Shown: positions 9,753 to 20,201, counted from the first letter of the stretch. The stretch is 53,412 nucleotides of DNA from Pediococcus damnosus (GCF_001437255.1 NZ_JQBD01000005.1:1-53412), one strand, 5' to 3'. Translations and numbers: made by a program. The notes: generated from the sequence alone by a model not told the origin.

Positions 9753-11030
9753 ATGGCAGACAAAGAAACCACAAAAAAAGTAGTAGCAAAAAAAGCAACA
9801 ACGAAGAAGACAACAAAGGCAACAAAGAAAGTAGCACCTAAAAAAGCTGTGAAGAAAACAGCTGCAAAAAAGCCAACAACCAGGAAAAGAGCAACGGCTA
9901 AGAAAAAAGTAGCTGCTAAAAGCAGTGCAACAAGTGTATTTAATACGGCTGCTTATAAAAAAGAAGTCAATGCACTTATCAAAGCTAATAAACCAAGCAA
10001 ACAAATTAAATTTGATGAATTGGCAGATAAAATTTCAATTCCTTTCAAGTTGGATGAACGTCAAATTGATGATCTAATTCAAAAAGTTGAGGATGCTGGC
10101 ATTAGTGTTGTTGATGAAAAAGGAAACCCCAGTGCTCATGCTTTAAAGGCTCAGAAAATTAGTAAAAAAGAATTAGACGATACAAAGGCTCCTGCTAGCG
10201 TCAAAATTAATGATCCAGTTCGGATGTATTTGAAAGAGATTGGTCGAGTTTCTTTATTAACTGCAAAACAGGAAGTTGAACTTGCTCTTCGAATTGAAAA
10301 AGGTGATGAGTCCGCAAAACAGGAACTAGCTGAAGCCAATTTGCGTTTAGTTGTTTCCATTGCCAAACGTTATGTTGGTCGTGGTATGCAATTCTTAGAT
10401 TTAATTCAAGAAGGTAATATGGGCTTGATGAAGGCCGTTGAAAAGTTTGATTACCGAAAGGGATTCAAATTTTCAACTTATGCAACTTGGTGGATTCGTC
10501 AAGCAATTACACGTGCAATTGCTGATCAAGCTCGAACAATTCGAATTCCTGTCCATATGGTCGAAACAATTAATAAGCTAATTAGAATTCAACGTCAATT
10601 ACTTCAAGATCTTGGTCGTGAACCAACTCCTGAAGAAATTGGAGCTGAAATGGATATGCCAACGGAAAAAGTCCGTGAAATTCTAAAAATTGCTCAAGAA
10701 CCAGTTTCATTGGAAACACCAATTGGTGAAGAAGATGACTCTCATTTGGGTGATTTTATCGAAGACCAAGATGCTACTAGTCCTGCAGATCACGCTGCGT
10801 ATGAGCTTCTAAAAGAACAATTAGAGGGCGTTTTAGACACACTAACTGATCGTGAGGAAAATGTTCTTCGTCTTCGCTTCGGACTTGATGATGGACGAAC
10901 CCGGACACTTGAAGAAGTTGGTAAAGTATTTGGTGTTACTCGTGAAAGAATCCGACAGATTGAAGCAAAAGCTCTAAGAAAATTACGTCATCCTTCTCGT
11001 TCTAAACAACTTAAAGACTTCTTAGAATAA
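9753..11030 (+). CDS. rpoD: RNA polymerase primary sigma factor
   Basis: This 425-residue protein is the housekeeping sigma factor (RpoD/SigA). Region 1.2 begins near residue 154 ([11 protein letters not shown]), region 2 near 196 with the -10 recognition block [17 protein letters not shown], and region 4.2 with the -35 helix-turn-helix near 386-425 ([20 protein letters not shown]). GGAGGGG lies 7 nt before the ATG. Residues 3 to about 60 form an unusual Lys/Ala/Thr-rich basic tail that resembles the tail of histone H1; after it come a region-1.1-like segment and the conserved core. It is transcribed with dnaG and ends at a hairpin terminator. Confidence 0.98.
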   Translation: MADKETTKKVVAKKATTKKTTKATKKVAPKKAVKKTAAKKPTTRKRATAKKKVAAKSSATSVFNTAAYKKEVNALIKANKPSKQIKFDELADKISIPFKLDERQIDDLIQKVEDAGISVVDEKGNPSAHALKAQKISKKELDDTKAPASVKINDPVRMYLKEIGRVSLLTAKQEVELALRIEKGDESAKQELAEANLRLVVSIAKRYVGRGMQFLDLIQEGNMGLMKAVEKFDYRKGFKFSTYATWWIRQAITRAIADQARTIRIPVHMVETINKLIRIQRQLLQDLGREPTPEEIGAEMDMPTEKVREILKIAQEPVSLETPIGEEDDSHLGDFIEDQDATSPADHAAYELLKEQLEGVLDTLTDREENVLRLRFGLDDGRTRTLEEVGKVFGVTRERIRQIEAKALRKLRHPSRSKQLKDFLE

Positions 11031-11048
11031 TATTTTTTCTATAATTGA

Positions 11049-11092
11049 GGATTCACAGCAAAGGTATGTACTTTGCTTTGGATTCTTTTTTA
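11049..11092 (+). terminator. Rho-independent terminator after rpoD
   Basis: A 15-bp stem with one mismatch and two G-T pairs (11049-11063 with 11071-11085, core AGCAAAG/CTTTGCT) and a 7-nt loop is followed by a T-rich run. Confidence 0.8.
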
Positions 11093-11124
11093 TATTCAGA
11101 TATTTTCGGCAAAATTGGCTCACA

Positions 11125-11133
11125 TGATATAAT
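11125..11133 (+). promoter_or_regulatory. Extended -10 promoter of trmK
   Basis: TG-A-TATAAT (11125-11133) is an extended -10 element with a perfect hexamer, 28 bp before the trmK start. No good -35 is seen, which is common for extended -10 promoters. Confidence 0.65.
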
Positions 11134-11160
11134 AAAGAAAAATTAAAAAGGACTATTTTA

Positions 11161-11865
11161 ATGAACGCAAATAAACTTTCAGATCGGCTTCAAACAGTTG
11201 CCAGTTTTGTTAAACCAAATTCCAGAATCGCAGATATTGGGTCGGATCATGCTTATCTTCCTGTTTTCTTAGCAAGAAACGAACAAATTCAATTTGCAAT
11301 CGCCGGTGAAGTGGCCAAAGGACCGCATGAAAATGCCACGCACGAAATCTTGCAGCAAGATGTAAAAAACTTAGTTTCCTCTCGTTTAGGTAATGGCCTT
11401 GATGTGGTCACAGCAGAAGACCAAATCAATACAATCAGTATTGCGGGAATGGGAGGAACCTTGATTAGTCAAATCCTAGAACGTGGAAAAAATAAATTGC
11501 AAGGTGTTTCAAATCTGATTTTGCAACCAAACGTTGGAGAAAATGGGGTTCGAAAATGGTTAATGCAAAACAACTATCGAATCACAGCTGAAAGAATTCT
11601 CAAAGAAGATCACCATATTTATGAAATTATTGTGGCAGAAAATAAGCCAGCACCGACCTATTCCGAAAAAGAACTTCTTTTTGGACCTAAGTTGTTACAA
11701 ATCCTACCAAATGCTATTTTTCAAGAAAAATGGCTGGCCGAGTTACAACGCATTAAAAACGCAATTGCGCAAATGAAACAGGCCCAAGTAATTCCGAAAA
11801 AACGAATTAGCAAGTTAAAACATAAGGCTGACTTGATTAAGGAGGTTTTAGATTTTGAAGATTAG
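11161..11865 (+). CDS. trmK: tRNA (adenine(22)-N(1))-methyltransferase TrmK
   Basis: This 234-residue SAM-dependent methyltransferase matches TrmK, which makes m1A at position 22 of tRNA in Gram-positive bacteria. The SAM-binding motif RIADIGSDHAYLP lies near residues 22-34, and the catalytic-core segments SIAGMGGTLISQIL (about 98-111) and LILQPNVGENGVRKWL (about 119-134) are present. The last helices are Lys-rich and probably contact tRNA. The gene overlaps the next by 11 nt. The pair trmK plus Nif3-like gene downstream of rpoD is widespread in Firmicutes. Confidence 0.95.
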   Translation: MNANKLSDRLQTVASFVKPNSRIADIGSDHAYLPVFLARNEQIQFAIAGEVAKGPHENATHEILQQDVKNLVSSRLGNGLDVVTAEDQINTISIAGMGGTLISQILERGKNKLQGVSNLILQPNVGENGVRKWLMQNNYRITAERILKEDHHIYEIIVAENKPAPTYSEKELLFGPKLLQILPNAIFQEKWLAELQRIKNAIAQMKQAQVIPKKRISKLKHKADLIKEVLDFED

Positions 11866-12661
11866 AACATTTATTGATAAATTTGAAAAACTAGTTCCTC
11901 AGGAATTAGCAGAGCCCGGAGATCCTGTGGGATTACAAATTGGTGATTTAGACACAGAGCTTTCTAAAGTTTTAGTTACCTTAGACGTTCGACCAGAAGT
12001 TGTTTCAGAGGCGATTGATCAAAATTGTAATTTAATTTTTGCCCATCATCCGGTAATGTTTCATCCGGCGCATAGTTTAGACTTATCAGTTCCGCAAAAT
12101 AAGATGTATGCGGAAATTATCAAACATAATATTACTGTTTATGCAGCCCATTCTAATTTAGATGCTGCTGATAAAGGCATGAATGATTGGTTAGCAGAAA
12201 AAATTGGTCTTCAACGTACGGAACGTTTACTAGACGGTTACGTAGATCAAAAGCATCATCAATTTGGCATGGGACGCATTGGTTATCTTGATCGACCGTT
12301 GAGTGTCATGGACTTTGCAGCGTTAATTAAGCATAAATTTGAATTGCAAGGCCTACGTGTCGTTACCCAAAATCCGCAAAAAAAAATCTCACGGGTTGCA
12401 GTCTTGGGCGGAGATGGTGGTAAATATTTCAATCAAGCTTTAAAAAAGGGTGCGGAAGTCTATGTTACCGGTGATGTCTATTACCATACTGGGCACGATA
12501 TGTTAGCAGCAGGACTATCAACGGTTGATCCAGGCCATAATATCGAAAAAATTTGCATTCCTAAATTAGCTAGCCTTTTTCGATCATGGAAACTCATGAC
12601 TGAAAATCAAATTCAAATTTACGAATCAAAAGTGGACACAAATCCTTTTACCTTTATTTAA
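11855..12661 (+). CDS. Nif3-like dinuclear metal centre protein (YqfO family)
   Basis: This 268-residue protein belongs to the Nif3/DUF34 family of dinuclear metal-binding proteins. Metal-ligand segments are visible: AHHPVMFHP near residues 63-71, AAHSNLD near 96-102 and, at the C-terminal end, a DPGHNIE segment. It is shorter than the B. subtilis YqfO type because it lacks the inserted PII-like domain. The biochemical role is unsettled in the family; GTP cyclohydrolase-related and metal-handling roles have been proposed. The start is TTG at 11855, 9 nt after AAGGAGG, overlapping trmK by 11 nt. Confidence 0.9.
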   Translation: MKIRTFIDKFEKLVPQELAEPGDPVGLQIGDLDTELSKVLVTLDVRPEVVSEAIDQNCNLIFAHHPVMFHPAHSLDLSVPQNKMYAEIIKHNITVYAAHSNLDAADKGMNDWLAEKIGLQRTERLLDGYVDQKHHQFGMGRIGYLDRPLSVMDFAALIKHKFELQGLRVVTQNPQKKISRVAVLGGDGGKYFNQALKKGAEVYVTGDVYYHTGHDMLAAGLSTVDPGHNIEKICIPKLASLFRSWKLMTENQIQIYESKVDTNPFTFI

Positions 12662-12693
12662 GGAACATTATTAATAAGAATGGGGGAAAAATA

Positions 12694-15309
12694 ATGAATC
12701 CAGATAATCTAACTAATGCAGTACAAGAGGCAGTTGCAGAAGCTCAAAAAGTTGCTGTTAATCGAAAACACCAAGAAATTGGAATCCCAGAGCTCTTCAA
12801 ATTTTTAAGTCAACCAGATCAAATGGCTGGTAGTTTGTTTACTGAGCTTGGTGTAAATAATCAACAGCTTCAACAAGAGATCGATGACGAATTGGACGCC
12901 GTATCAATTGTTGAAGGTGAAAACATTCAATATGGGCAAAACCTAAGTGCCGCTTTGTTTAACTTATTTCAAAAAGCAGATAGCTTAAAAAAGAAGATGG
13001 GTGACGATTACATTTCGACAGAAGTAGTTGTTTTAGCCTTATTGGAAATTGATGATCCATTAACGAGCTTTTTGAAGAAAAAGGGAGCTACTACCCAAAA
13101 GTTAACTAAAGCAATCGAAAAAATGAGAGGGGGAGAAAAAGTGACTTCAAAAGATCAAGAAACTCAATATAAAGCGCTAGAAAAATATGGTGTGGATATG
13201 GTTAAGGAAGTCCATGATGGCCATCAAGATCCGATTATTGGTCGTGATGAGGAGATCTTGGATGTAATGCGAATCCTATCAAGAAAAACCAAGAATAACC
13301 CCGTCTTAATTGGTGAACCTGGAGTTGGTAAAACAGCCATTGTAGAAGGACTTGCACAACGAATTGCTAGAAAGGATGTTCCAGATAATCTAAAGGGAAA
13401 GACAATTTTCTCCTTAGACATGGGATCTTTGATTGCAGGTGCTAAGTATCGTGGTGAATTTGAGGAACGCTTAAAGGGTGTTTTAAAAGCCGTTAAAAAA
13501 GCTGATGGAAAAATTATTTTATTCATTGACGAAATTCATAATATTGTTGGGGCTGGAAAAACAGAAGGTAGTATGGATGCTGGCAATTTATTAAAACCAA
13601 TGCTTGCCCGTGGTGAGTTACATTTAATTGGTGCAACGACCCTTGATGAATATCGAGAATACATGGAAAAAGACAAGGCTCTCGAGCGTAGATTCCAACG
13701 GGTGCTGGTCAAGGAACCATCTATCGAAGATACTATTAGTATTTTGCGAGGTTTAAAAGAAAGTTTCGAAATTCATCACGGCGTTAAAATTCATGATAAT
13801 GCAATTGTGGCGGCTGCAAAATTGTCTGATCGTTACATTACAGATCGCTATCTACCTGACAAGGCAATTGATCTTATCGACGAAGCTTCGGCCTCAATTC
13901 GGGTTGAAATGAATTCTAGTCCAACAGAACTGGATCAAACAAGTCGGCAGTTAATGCGAATGGAAGTTGAAGAGACAGCTCTAAAAAATGAAACTGACAG
14001 TGCCTCTAAAAAAAGGTTAGTCGAATTAAAATCTGAGCTTGCCAATACGCGTGAAAAAAAGAATAAGCTTCAAAAACGTTGGGAATCCGAGAAACAATCA
14101 ATTCAAGTTGTTAATAACAAACGAACTGAACTTGAGCAAGCTAAGCATAAATTAGAAGAAGCCGAAAATAATTATAATTTAGAGCAGGCTGCAAAATTAC
14201 AACATGGCACAATCCCAAAGCTAGAGGCTGAATTAACTGACCTTCAGAAAAAGGAAGAAAAAGAGTCTGGTGGCTGGCTAGTAGAACAGTCCGTAACTGA
14301 GTCTGAAATTGCAACCGTTGTAAGCAAAATGACTGGAATTCCCGTTAACAAATTAGTCAAAGGGGAACGTGAAAAATTATTACATTTATCTGAAAGCTTG
14401 CATAAACGGGTTATTGGCCAAAACGAGGCCGTCGATGCTGTTTCAGATGCCGTTCTTCGTTCACGAGCAGGCTTGCAAGATCCGAATCGACCACTTGGCT
14501 CATTTATGTTTCTTGGACCAACCGGAGTCGGTAAAACGGAACTAGCTAAAGCTTTAGCTGAAAACTTATTTGATTCCGAAAAACACATGGTCAGAATTGA
14601 TATGTCAGAATATATGGAAAAAGAGTCAGTTTCTAGATTAGTGGGGGCAGCTCCTGGTTACGTTGGCTATGAAGAAGGTGGTCAGTTAACTGAAGCCGTT
14701 CGGCGAAATCCTTATACAATTGTGTTATTTGATGAAATTGAAAAGGCACATCCGGACGTTTTTAACATTTTACTTCAAGTGCTGGATGATGGCCGTTTAA
14801 CAGATAGTCAAGGACACACGGTTGATTTTAAAAACACCATTCTGATTATGACATCTAACTTAGGTTCTGACATCTTGTTACATGGCGTTGACGACCAAGG
14901 AAAAATTTCTGAACAAACCAAGCAGGCCGTCTTAAAACTTACTCAAACAAAATTTAAACCAGAATTTTTAAATCGAATTGACGATATCATTTTATTTGCG
15001 CCCCTTAATTTGCAAGATATTGAGAAAATTGTCGGTAAGCTGATTGCTCAACTTTCTGATCGATTGGCAGTCCAAGAAATTCAGATTGAAATTTCTGATT
15101 CTGCAGAAAAGTGGATCGCACGTCAAGGGTATGATCCAGCATATGGTGCTCGTCCATTACGTCGGTTCATCTCAAATGAAGTAGAAACACCATTAGCTAG
15201 AGAAATTATTGCTAATCATATTAAGCCACATACGTTAGTAAAAATTGATCTTAAAGATGAAAAATTAGTTTTTCAAACTAATCCGCTTCCTGAAGCTAAA
15301 AATAATTAA
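12694..15309 (+). CDS. clpB: ATP-dependent disaggregase ClpB
   Basis: ClpB is a hexameric AAA+ chaperone that, with DnaK, pulls polypeptides out of aggregates. The 871-residue product has an N-terminal Clp repeat domain (about 1-150), AAA1 with Walker A GEPGVGKT at 207-214, a long coiled-coil middle domain (about 410-520, rich in Lys/Glu), and AAA2 with Walker A GPTGVGKT at 608-615. The middle domain and full length distinguish it from ClpC/ClpE. No CtsR operator (GGTCAAA repeats) or CIRCE element is visible in the 33 bp before it or nearby, so it appears to be transcribed with trmK and the Nif3-like gene. A strong terminator follows. Confidence 0.96.
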   Translation: MNPDNLTNAVQEAVAEAQKVAVNRKHQEIGIPELFKFLSQPDQMAGSLFTELGVNNQQLQQEIDDELDAVSIVEGENIQYGQNLSAALFNLFQKADSLKKKMGDDYISTEVVVLALLEIDDPLTSFLKKKGATTQKLTKAIEKMRGGEKVTSKDQETQYKALEKYGVDMVKEVHDGHQDPIIGRDEEILDVMRILSRKTKNNPVLIGEPGVGKTAIVEGLAQRIARKDVPDNLKGKTIFSLDMGSLIAGAKYRGEFEERLKGVLKAVKKADGKIILFIDEIHNIVGAGKTEGSMDAGNLLKPMLARGELHLIGATTLDEYREYMEKDKALERRFQRVLVKEPSIEDTISILRGLKESFEIHHGVKIHDNAIVAAAKLSDRYITDRYLPDKAIDLIDEASASIRVEMNSSPTELDQTSRQLMRMEVEETALKNETDSASKKRLVELKSELANTREKKNKLQKRWESEKQSIQVVNNKRTELEQAKHKLEEAENNYNLEQAAKLQHGTIPKLEAELTDLQKKEEKESGGWLVEQSVTESEIATVVSKMTGIPVNKLVKGEREKLLHLSESLHKRVIGQNEAVDAVSDAVLRSRAGLQDPNRPLGSFMFLGPTGVGKTELAKALAENLFDSEKHMVRIDMSEYMEKESVSRLVGAAPGYVGYEEGGQLTEAVRRNPYTIVLFDEIEKAHPDVFNILLQVLDDGRLTDSQGHTVDFKNTILIMTSNLGSDILLHGVDDQGKISEQTKQAVLKLTQTKFKPEFLNRIDDIILFAPLNLQDIEKIVGKLIAQLSDRLAVQEIQIEISDSAEKWIARQGYDPAYGARPLRRFISNEVETPLAREIIANHIKPHTLVKIDLKDEKLVFQTNPLPEAKNN

Positions 15310-15312
15310 AAC

Positions 15313-15347
15313 AAAAAGCGAAGACAACATAGTGTCTTCGCTTTTTT
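15313..15347. terminator. Bidirectional terminator between clpB and the DUF2929-like gene
   Basis: AAAAAGCGAAGACA pairs with its complement across a 6-nt loop (ACATAG); the stem is flanked by A residues on the left and T residues on the right, so it can stop transcription from both converging genes. Confidence 0.92.
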
Positions 15348-15361
15348 GTTAAAATTCAAAT

Positions 15362-15544
15362 TTACTTCACAGAATCGCTTTTAGATAATAAGCTAATTCC
15401 ATTAGAGGTAATTAATGCTGTAAGTGCCGCTACAATGCCAATTGTTAATGGCTTATAGGTCATAACTTCAAGGGCACCACCAATGGCTCCAATTACTTCT
15501 CCAAAAATAAACGCCCAAAAAATAATAACTATTTGTTTCATCAT
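15362..15544 (-). CDS. Small membrane protein, DUF2929/YjzD-like
   Basis: A 60-residue protein with two hydrophobic segments (about 2-24 and 30-48 from the start MMKQIVIIFWAFIFGE) is encoded on the reverse strand. The IIFWAFIFGEVIGAIGGAL pattern resembles the DUF2929 (YjzD) family of small Firmicute membrane proteins, whose function is unknown. The frame is open to 15565, but the ATG at 15544 lies 7 nt after GAGGTG and gives the family-like N-terminus. It has its own promoter (TTGATT/TAAAAT on the minus strand) and is divergent from dnaE. Confidence 0.75.
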   Translation of the reverse strand: MMKQIVIIFWAFIFGEVIGAIGGALEVMTYKPLTIGIVAALTALITSNGISLLSKSDSVK

Positions 15545-15569
15545 ATCAGGACACCTCACAATCAAAAAT

Positions 15570-15597
15570 ATTTTAGCACAATTTTCATAAAAATCAA
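15570..15597 (-). promoter_or_regulatory. Promoter of the DUF2929-like gene
   Basis: On the minus strand TTGATT (15597-15592) and TAAAAT (15575-15570) are separated by 16 bp, with TGC directly before the -10 (extended -10). Confidence 0.7.
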
Positions 15598-15617
15598 CTA
15601 GCTTAGAAGTTAACTAG

Positions 15618-15645
15618 TTCATTATAGGCGATTCTTTTGTATAAT
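15618..15645 (+). promoter_or_regulatory. Probable promoter of dnaE
   Basis: A perfect TATAAT at 15640-15645 has a weak -35 (TTCATT, 15618-15623) 16 bp upstream. It lies 34 bp before the dnaE ATG and is divergent from the reverse-strand promoter at 15570-15597. Confidence 0.6.
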
Positions 15646-15679
15646 GAAACTAACAAGTCAGTCGATAGGAGGTGACACC

Positions 15680-18600
15680 ATGGCTTTTGTACCTTTACAA
15701 GTAATGAGCAGTTTTAGTTTGTTACAAAGTACAACCAGAATTACTGAGCTTGCCAAAGAGGCCAAAAAGCGCGGATTTGAAGCGCTGGCTCTAACAGATA
15801 ATAATATTATGTACGGCTTAGTTGATTTCTATAATGCTTGCAAAAAAGAAGGCATTAAACCAATTTTAGGATTGAAACTGGATTTGTTTGGGAGCATCGA
15901 TTCTGACAACCATTTTCCAATTTTATTATTGGCTAAAGATCAAACTGGTTATCGCCATCTGATGAAAATTAGTACAATTAAAAATACGCAACCAACCGAT
16001 ACTAATCTGTACTATAAACAAATCGCTGAATTTTTAACTAATTTAATCGTTATTTTCCCTGCAAAAGGTTCAGAACTCGTCACCCTAGTCGAGCGCGGTG
16101 ATCCGTCAGCTGCTCAACAATTAATCAAACAAATTCAGGCTCAAACCGATGAAAATAGCGTTTTAGTCGGCGTTAATGCTCAGCAATCGACTGTTTTACA
16201 AAATACCCTTCAACAAATCGCCCAAACTACCCATGCAAGTGCAGTGGTTGTGCCCGAGGTTAATTATTTAAATTCTACCGATCATTTTGCCACGCAGGTT
16301 CTTAGGGATATCGATAAAGGTGAGACAATCAGAAATCCTGAACAGTTTGAAAATTATCAGGGTGATAACTGGCTACGTCCAGAAAAAGATTACGAGGCCA
16401 TCTACAAAGAAAACAATTTAACTTCCGCAATGGAAATGACCGTGGCTGTGGCTGACCAATGTAATGTGACTCTAAACTTTAAAAAGCCTGAATTACCTGC
16501 ATTCACAGTTCCTGATGGTTTAGACTCCAAAGCCTATTTAACCCAATTAACTCAAAAAGGGTTAGAAAAACGTTTGAAAAATCAAAATGTTGATAAAGCA
16601 AGCTATCAGAAACGATTAGGTCATGAATTATCAGTTATTGATCAGATGGGCTTTGACGATTATTTCTTGATTGTTTGGGATGTAATGGATTTTGCTCATC
16701 ATCATGAAATTACGACTGGACCCGGAAGAGGCTCAGCGGCTGGATCACTTGTGGCTTATACTCTGCAGATTACAGATGTTGATCCTCTCCAGTATGATTT
16801 ATTATTTGAACGTTTTCTAAATCCTGAGCGTTCACAAATGCCGGATATTGATCTTGATATTCCCGATAACAAACGGGATGAAATCCTGAAATATGTGCAC
16901 GATAAGTATGGTCATAATCATGTTTCACAAATCATTACTTTCGGAACGCTGGCTGCTAAACAGGCATTACGTGATGTGGGCCGGGTTTTTGGCATGGCAC
17001 CTTATGAAATTAATGATTTGAGTAAACTAGTTCCAAATGTTTTGAAAATTACATTAAAAGAAGCCGTAAAAGAATCACAGAAATTGCAAAACTGGATTGC
17101 TGATAGTTCAAAAAACAAATTATTATTTGAAATTGCCCAACAAATTGAGGGGCTTCCACGTCATTATTCAACCCATGCTGCCGGAGTTGTTTTAAGTGCC
17201 CAAAACTTAAGCGACGTTGTTCCATTACAATCTGGTAGTGATGAATTATTACTCACCCAATATCCAAAAGATACGGTTGAAGCGCTTGGTCTTCTAAAAA
17301 TGGATTTCTTGGGTTTGCGAAATTTAAGCATTATGGCAAATGCCATTAAAATTATTCAAAAAAATGGTAAGCCTGATTTTAAAATTTCAGATGTAAAGTT
17401 GGATGATCCTAAAACATTAACTCTTTTTCAAAATGCGGACACAACTGGTGTTTTCCAGTTTGAGTCTAGCGGAATTCGTAATGTTTTACAGCAATTACAT
17501 CCAGAAACTTTTGAATTAGTTGCTGCCGTGGATGCACTATACCGTCCAGGTCCAATGGAAAATATTGAAACATTTATTAAACGAAAAAAGGGACTTGAAC
17601 CAGTTCAGCATCTAGATCCCAGTTTAGAACCAATTTTAAAGGGCACATACGGAATTCTTGTGTACCAAGAACAAGTTATGCAAGTAGCCTCCGTAATGGG
17701 TGGATTTTCACTTGGGGAAGCCGATCTGTTACGGCGAGCCATGAGCAAAAAGAAACGAACAGTTATTGATGATATGAAAACCAAGTTTATTTCAGGAGCA
17801 AGTCATAAAGGATACTCAAAAGATACCGCCATTCAGGTTTATGATTATATTGAGAAATTTGCTAATTATGGTTTTAATAAATCACATGCGGTTGCTTATT
17901 CTAAGTTAGCATTTGAATTGGCTTTTTTGAAAGCACATTATCCAGCTGCTTTTTTTGCGGCCTTACTCAATTCAGTTATTAATAATCCAAGCCAAATTAA
18001 ACGTTATTTGATGGAAGCTAGACAACACGGCGTAAAAGTTCTTGCACCTAATGTTAACCTGAGTCAGGCTTACTTTATTCTAAAAGATGGTCAAATTATT
18101 TTTGGCTTAGCCTGTATAAAGGGAGCACGACGTGATTTCATCACTGATGTCCTTCAAGAACGCAAACAAAATGGTCCTTTCAAAGATTTACAGGCATTTT
18201 TGCAACGAATTCCGACCAAATGGTTAAAACAGGATTTAATGGAATCCTTGATTTATGCAGGAGCGTTTGATTCTTTTGGATATAACCGAGCCGAATTATT
18301 ACAAGTCCTACCAGATTTGCTAAACGGTGTAGCTTTAAGTGGTAGTAGTATGAGTTTGTTTGAAAAATTAACTCCAAAGATTGTAAGAAAGCCTGATTTA
18401 TCTTTGGAAGAAAAACTTCAAAAAGAAAACGAAATTTTAGGTGCTTATCTTTCTGGTCATCCAGTTGAACAATATAATCAGTTGCGAACAAAGTTCAAAA
18501 TTACAAATATTATTGATTTGGCAGTTAATCAATCCGTAACTTGTTTAATTTATATGACTAAAATGCGCGTTATTCGCACAAAACGTGGTACTCAAATGGC

Positions 18601-19039
18601 TTTTATAACCGGTAGTGATTTGACAGGAGAAATTGACATTACAGTTTTCCCTGAGCAATATCAGCAAGCAACCGACATGCTTAAAAAGGGAAAAGTTCTG
18701 CTTATTCAAGGAAAAGTTGATGAGCGTAATGGGTTACAAGTTGTTGCTAATCACATTCAACTTGCCAGCCAGTTATCGATAAAACAACCTAAACAACGCT
18801 GGGTTTTACGTTTTAATGAATCCGACGACATCACAACTAAAGAGCAACAATTAAGAACAATTCTGCAAACCAATCCGGGTCCAGTTCCTGTGTTACTTTT
18901 TTATCCATTTAACGATAAAAAGGTTTTGTTGGAAAAACGGTTTTGGGCTTCAAATTCTGAAAAAACTAATTCAGCGCTTACAAGCTTGTTGGGTAAAGAG
19001 AATGTCGTTTTGCAATCAATCAAAAGTACCGATATCTAG
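15680..19039 (+). CDS. dnaE: DNA polymerase III subunit alpha, DnaE type
   Basis: This 1119-residue protein is the DnaE replicative polymerase. In Firmicutes it works with PolC and extends RNA primers on the lagging strand. Domains in order: a PHP domain (about 1-210), polymerase palm with catalytic Asp389 and Asp391 (DIDLDIPD) after the GPGRGSAAGS loop, thumb and fingers (about 560-750, including GRIL-type and NYGFNKSHAVAYS blocks), an HhH region and a C-terminal OB-fold (about 960-1040). The PHP metal ligands are degenerate (see findings). The start is the ATG at 15680 with AGGAGGTGA at 15667-15675; the frame is open 36 bp further upstream across the promoter. Confidence 0.97.
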   Translation: MAFVPLQVMSSFSLLQSTTRITELAKEAKKRGFEALALTDNNIMYGLVDFYNACKKEGIKPILGLKLDLFGSIDSDNHFPILLLAKDQTGYRHLMKISTIKNTQPTDTNLYYKQIAEFLTNLIVIFPAKGSELVTLVERGDPSAAQQLIKQIQAQTDENSVLVGVNAQQSTVLQNTLQQIAQTTHASAVVVPEVNYLNSTDHFATQVLRDIDKGETIRNPEQFENYQGDNWLRPEKDYEAIYKENNLTSAMEMTVAVADQCNVTLNFKKPELPAFTVPDGLDSKAYLTQLTQKGLEKRLKNQNVDKASYQKRLGHELSVIDQMGFDDYFLIVWDVMDFAHHHEITTGPGRGSAAGSLVAYTLQITDVDPLQYDLLFERFLNPERSQMPDIDLDIPDNKRDEILKYVHDKYGHNHVSQIITFGTLAAKQALRDVGRVFGMAPYEINDLSKLVPNVLKITLKEAVKESQKLQNWIADSSKNKLLFEIAQQIEGLPRHYSTHAAGVVLSAQNLSDVVPLQSGSDELLLTQYPKDTVEALGLLKMDFLGLRNLSIMANAIKIIQKNGKPDFKISDVKLDDPKTLTLFQNADTTGVFQFESSGIRNVLQQLHPETFELVAAVDALYRPGPMENIETFIKRKKGLEPVQHLDPSLEPILKGTYGILVYQEQVMQVASVMGGFSLGEADLLRRAMSKKKRTVIDDMKTKFISGASHKGYSKDTAIQVYDYIEKFANYGFNKSHAVAYSKLAFELAFLKAHYPAAFFAALLNSVINNPSQIKRYLMEARQHGVKVLAPNVNLSQAYFILKDGQIIFGLACIKGARRDFITDVLQERKQNGPFKDLQAFLQRIPTKWLKQDLMESLIYAGAFDSFGYNRAELLQVLPDLLNGVALSGSSMSLFEKLTPKIVRKPDLSLEEKLQKENEILGAYLSGHPVEQYNQLRTKFKITNIIDLAVNQSVTCLIYMTKMRVIRTKRGTQMAFITGSDLTGEIDITVFPEQYQQATDMLKKGKVLLIQGKVDERNGLQVVANHIQLASQLSIKQPKQRWVLRFNESDDITTKEQQLRTILQTNPGPVPVLLFYPFNDKKVLLEKRFWASNSEKTNSALTSLLGKENVVLQSIKSTDI

Positions 19040-19091
19040 GGATTTGTTCCGGATGTTTTTTATCAAGATTGGAGACATTCAATTTCAAAAG

Positions 19092-19100
19092 TGTTAAAAT
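19092..19100 (+). promoter_or_regulatory. Extended -10 promoter of pfkA-pyk
   Basis: TG-T-TAAAAT at 19092-19100 lies 49 bp before pfkA. No convincing -35 is seen. No cre-like site was found nearby. Confidence 0.45.
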
Positions 19101-19149
19101 CAGTAATGAAGTTAAGATATTTAAATAATTTTTTGCTTGAGGTGAAGAA

Positions 19150-20121
19150 ATGAAACGCATTGGTATTTTGACCAGTGGTGGTGATGCGCCAGCAATGAAC
19201 GCTGCTATCCGTGCAGTTGCGCGAAAGGCACTTAGTAATGGCTTGGAAGCATATGGAATTAATTATGGTTTCGCCGGATTAGTTGCTGGTGATATTCATA
19301 AATTCTCTGCCACTGATTTGGACGATTCGATTGACGAAGGCGGTACAATGTTGTACTCAGCTCGTTATCCCGAATTCGCCCAAGTAGAAGGACAATTAAA
19401 GGGAATTGAGCAACTAAAGAAGTTCGGTATTGACGCTTTAGTTGTTATAGGTGGCGATGGCTCTTATCACGGAGCGCTTCGTTTAACTGAACATGGTTAT
19501 AACACGATTGGTCTGCCAGGGACTATTGATAATGATATTCCTTACACAGATTTCACAATTGGTTTTGATACAGCTTTAAACACGGCTGTTGAAGCAATCG
19601 ATAAAATTCGTGATACAGCCAAAAGTCATCAACGTGTCTTCGCTGTCCAAGTCATGGGACGTGAAGCTGCTGATATTGCTCTTTGGGCTGGTGTTGCCAC
19701 TGGAGCGGATGCAATTGTTGCTCCAGGTTATGACACTGACGTTAAGGAAATTGCTGAAAAGCTTAAGAAGAATCGCGTAGATGGTAAAGATTACGGTATC
19801 GTAGTTATTGCTGAAGGCGATGCAAACTCTGATGCTGCACCAGCATTCCTTGAAGAATTGAAGAAATATGGTGATTTTGATGCTCGTGCAGTTGTTTTAG
19901 GTCATGTTCAACGTGGTGGCCGTCCAACTGCTCGTGATCGAGTTCTTGCAAGCAAAATGGGAGCTTATGCAGTTGACTTGTTACTTGAGGGCAAAGGCGG
20001 TTTAGCCGTTGGAATCCTTGATAACAAAATTCAAGCACATGACATTACCGATTTGTTTAATTCAAAACATAAACCAGATTCATCTTTGTTCGAATTAAAC
20101 AACGATTTATCGTTTAAATAA
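19150..20121 (+). CDS. pfkA: ATP-dependent 6-phosphofructokinase
   Basis: PfkA phosphorylates fructose 6-phosphate to fructose 1,6-bisphosphate, the committing step of glycolysis. The 323-residue length is close to the usual 319. The ATP-binding loop ([15 protein letters not shown], about 8-22), the PFK signature [11 protein letters not shown] near 99-109, the catalytic segment [15 protein letters not shown] (about 124-138) and the substrate-binding [14 protein letters not shown] (about 168-181) are all intact. Its presence argues for a homofermentative or facultatively heterofermentative lifestyle. The ribosome binding site is GAGGTG, and pyk follows after 80 bp in the usual pfkA-pyk operon. 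Confidence 0.98.
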   Translation: MKRIGILTSGGDAPAMNAAIRAVARKALSNGLEAYGINYGFAGLVAGDIHKFSATDLDDSIDEGGTMLYSARYPEFAQVEGQLKGIEQLKKFGIDALVVIGGDGSYHGALRLTEHGYNTIGLPGTIDNDIPYTDFTIGFDTALNTAVEAIDKIRDTAKSHQRVFAVQVMGREAADIALWAGVATGADAIVAPGYDTDVKEIAEKLKKNRVDGKDYGIVVIAEGDANSDAAPAFLEELKKYGDFDARAVVLGHVQRGGRPTARDRVLASKMGAYAVDLLLEGKGGLAVGILDNKIQAHDITDLFNSKHKPDSSLFELNNDLSFK

Positions 20122-20201
20122 TTTTAGTAGTACGTTTTATAAATATAGGTAAAAACGACGTTAAAGTCTTTTTATAAACTAATCAAGGGAGAGATATAGT
20201 T

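Noticed and set aside
9747-10004. Cys/Phe-rich reverse-strand open frame
   Set aside because: The Cys and Phe runs are the antisense of the Lys-rich rpoD tail.
14244-14588. 114-codon reverse-strand open frame inside clpB
   Set aside because: It is antisense to the conserved AAA2 region of clpB and carries no known motif.
19040-19149. cre site or terminator between dnaE and pfkA
   Set aside because: No sequence fits the cre consensus, and no stem with a T run is present; only an extended -10 is supported.
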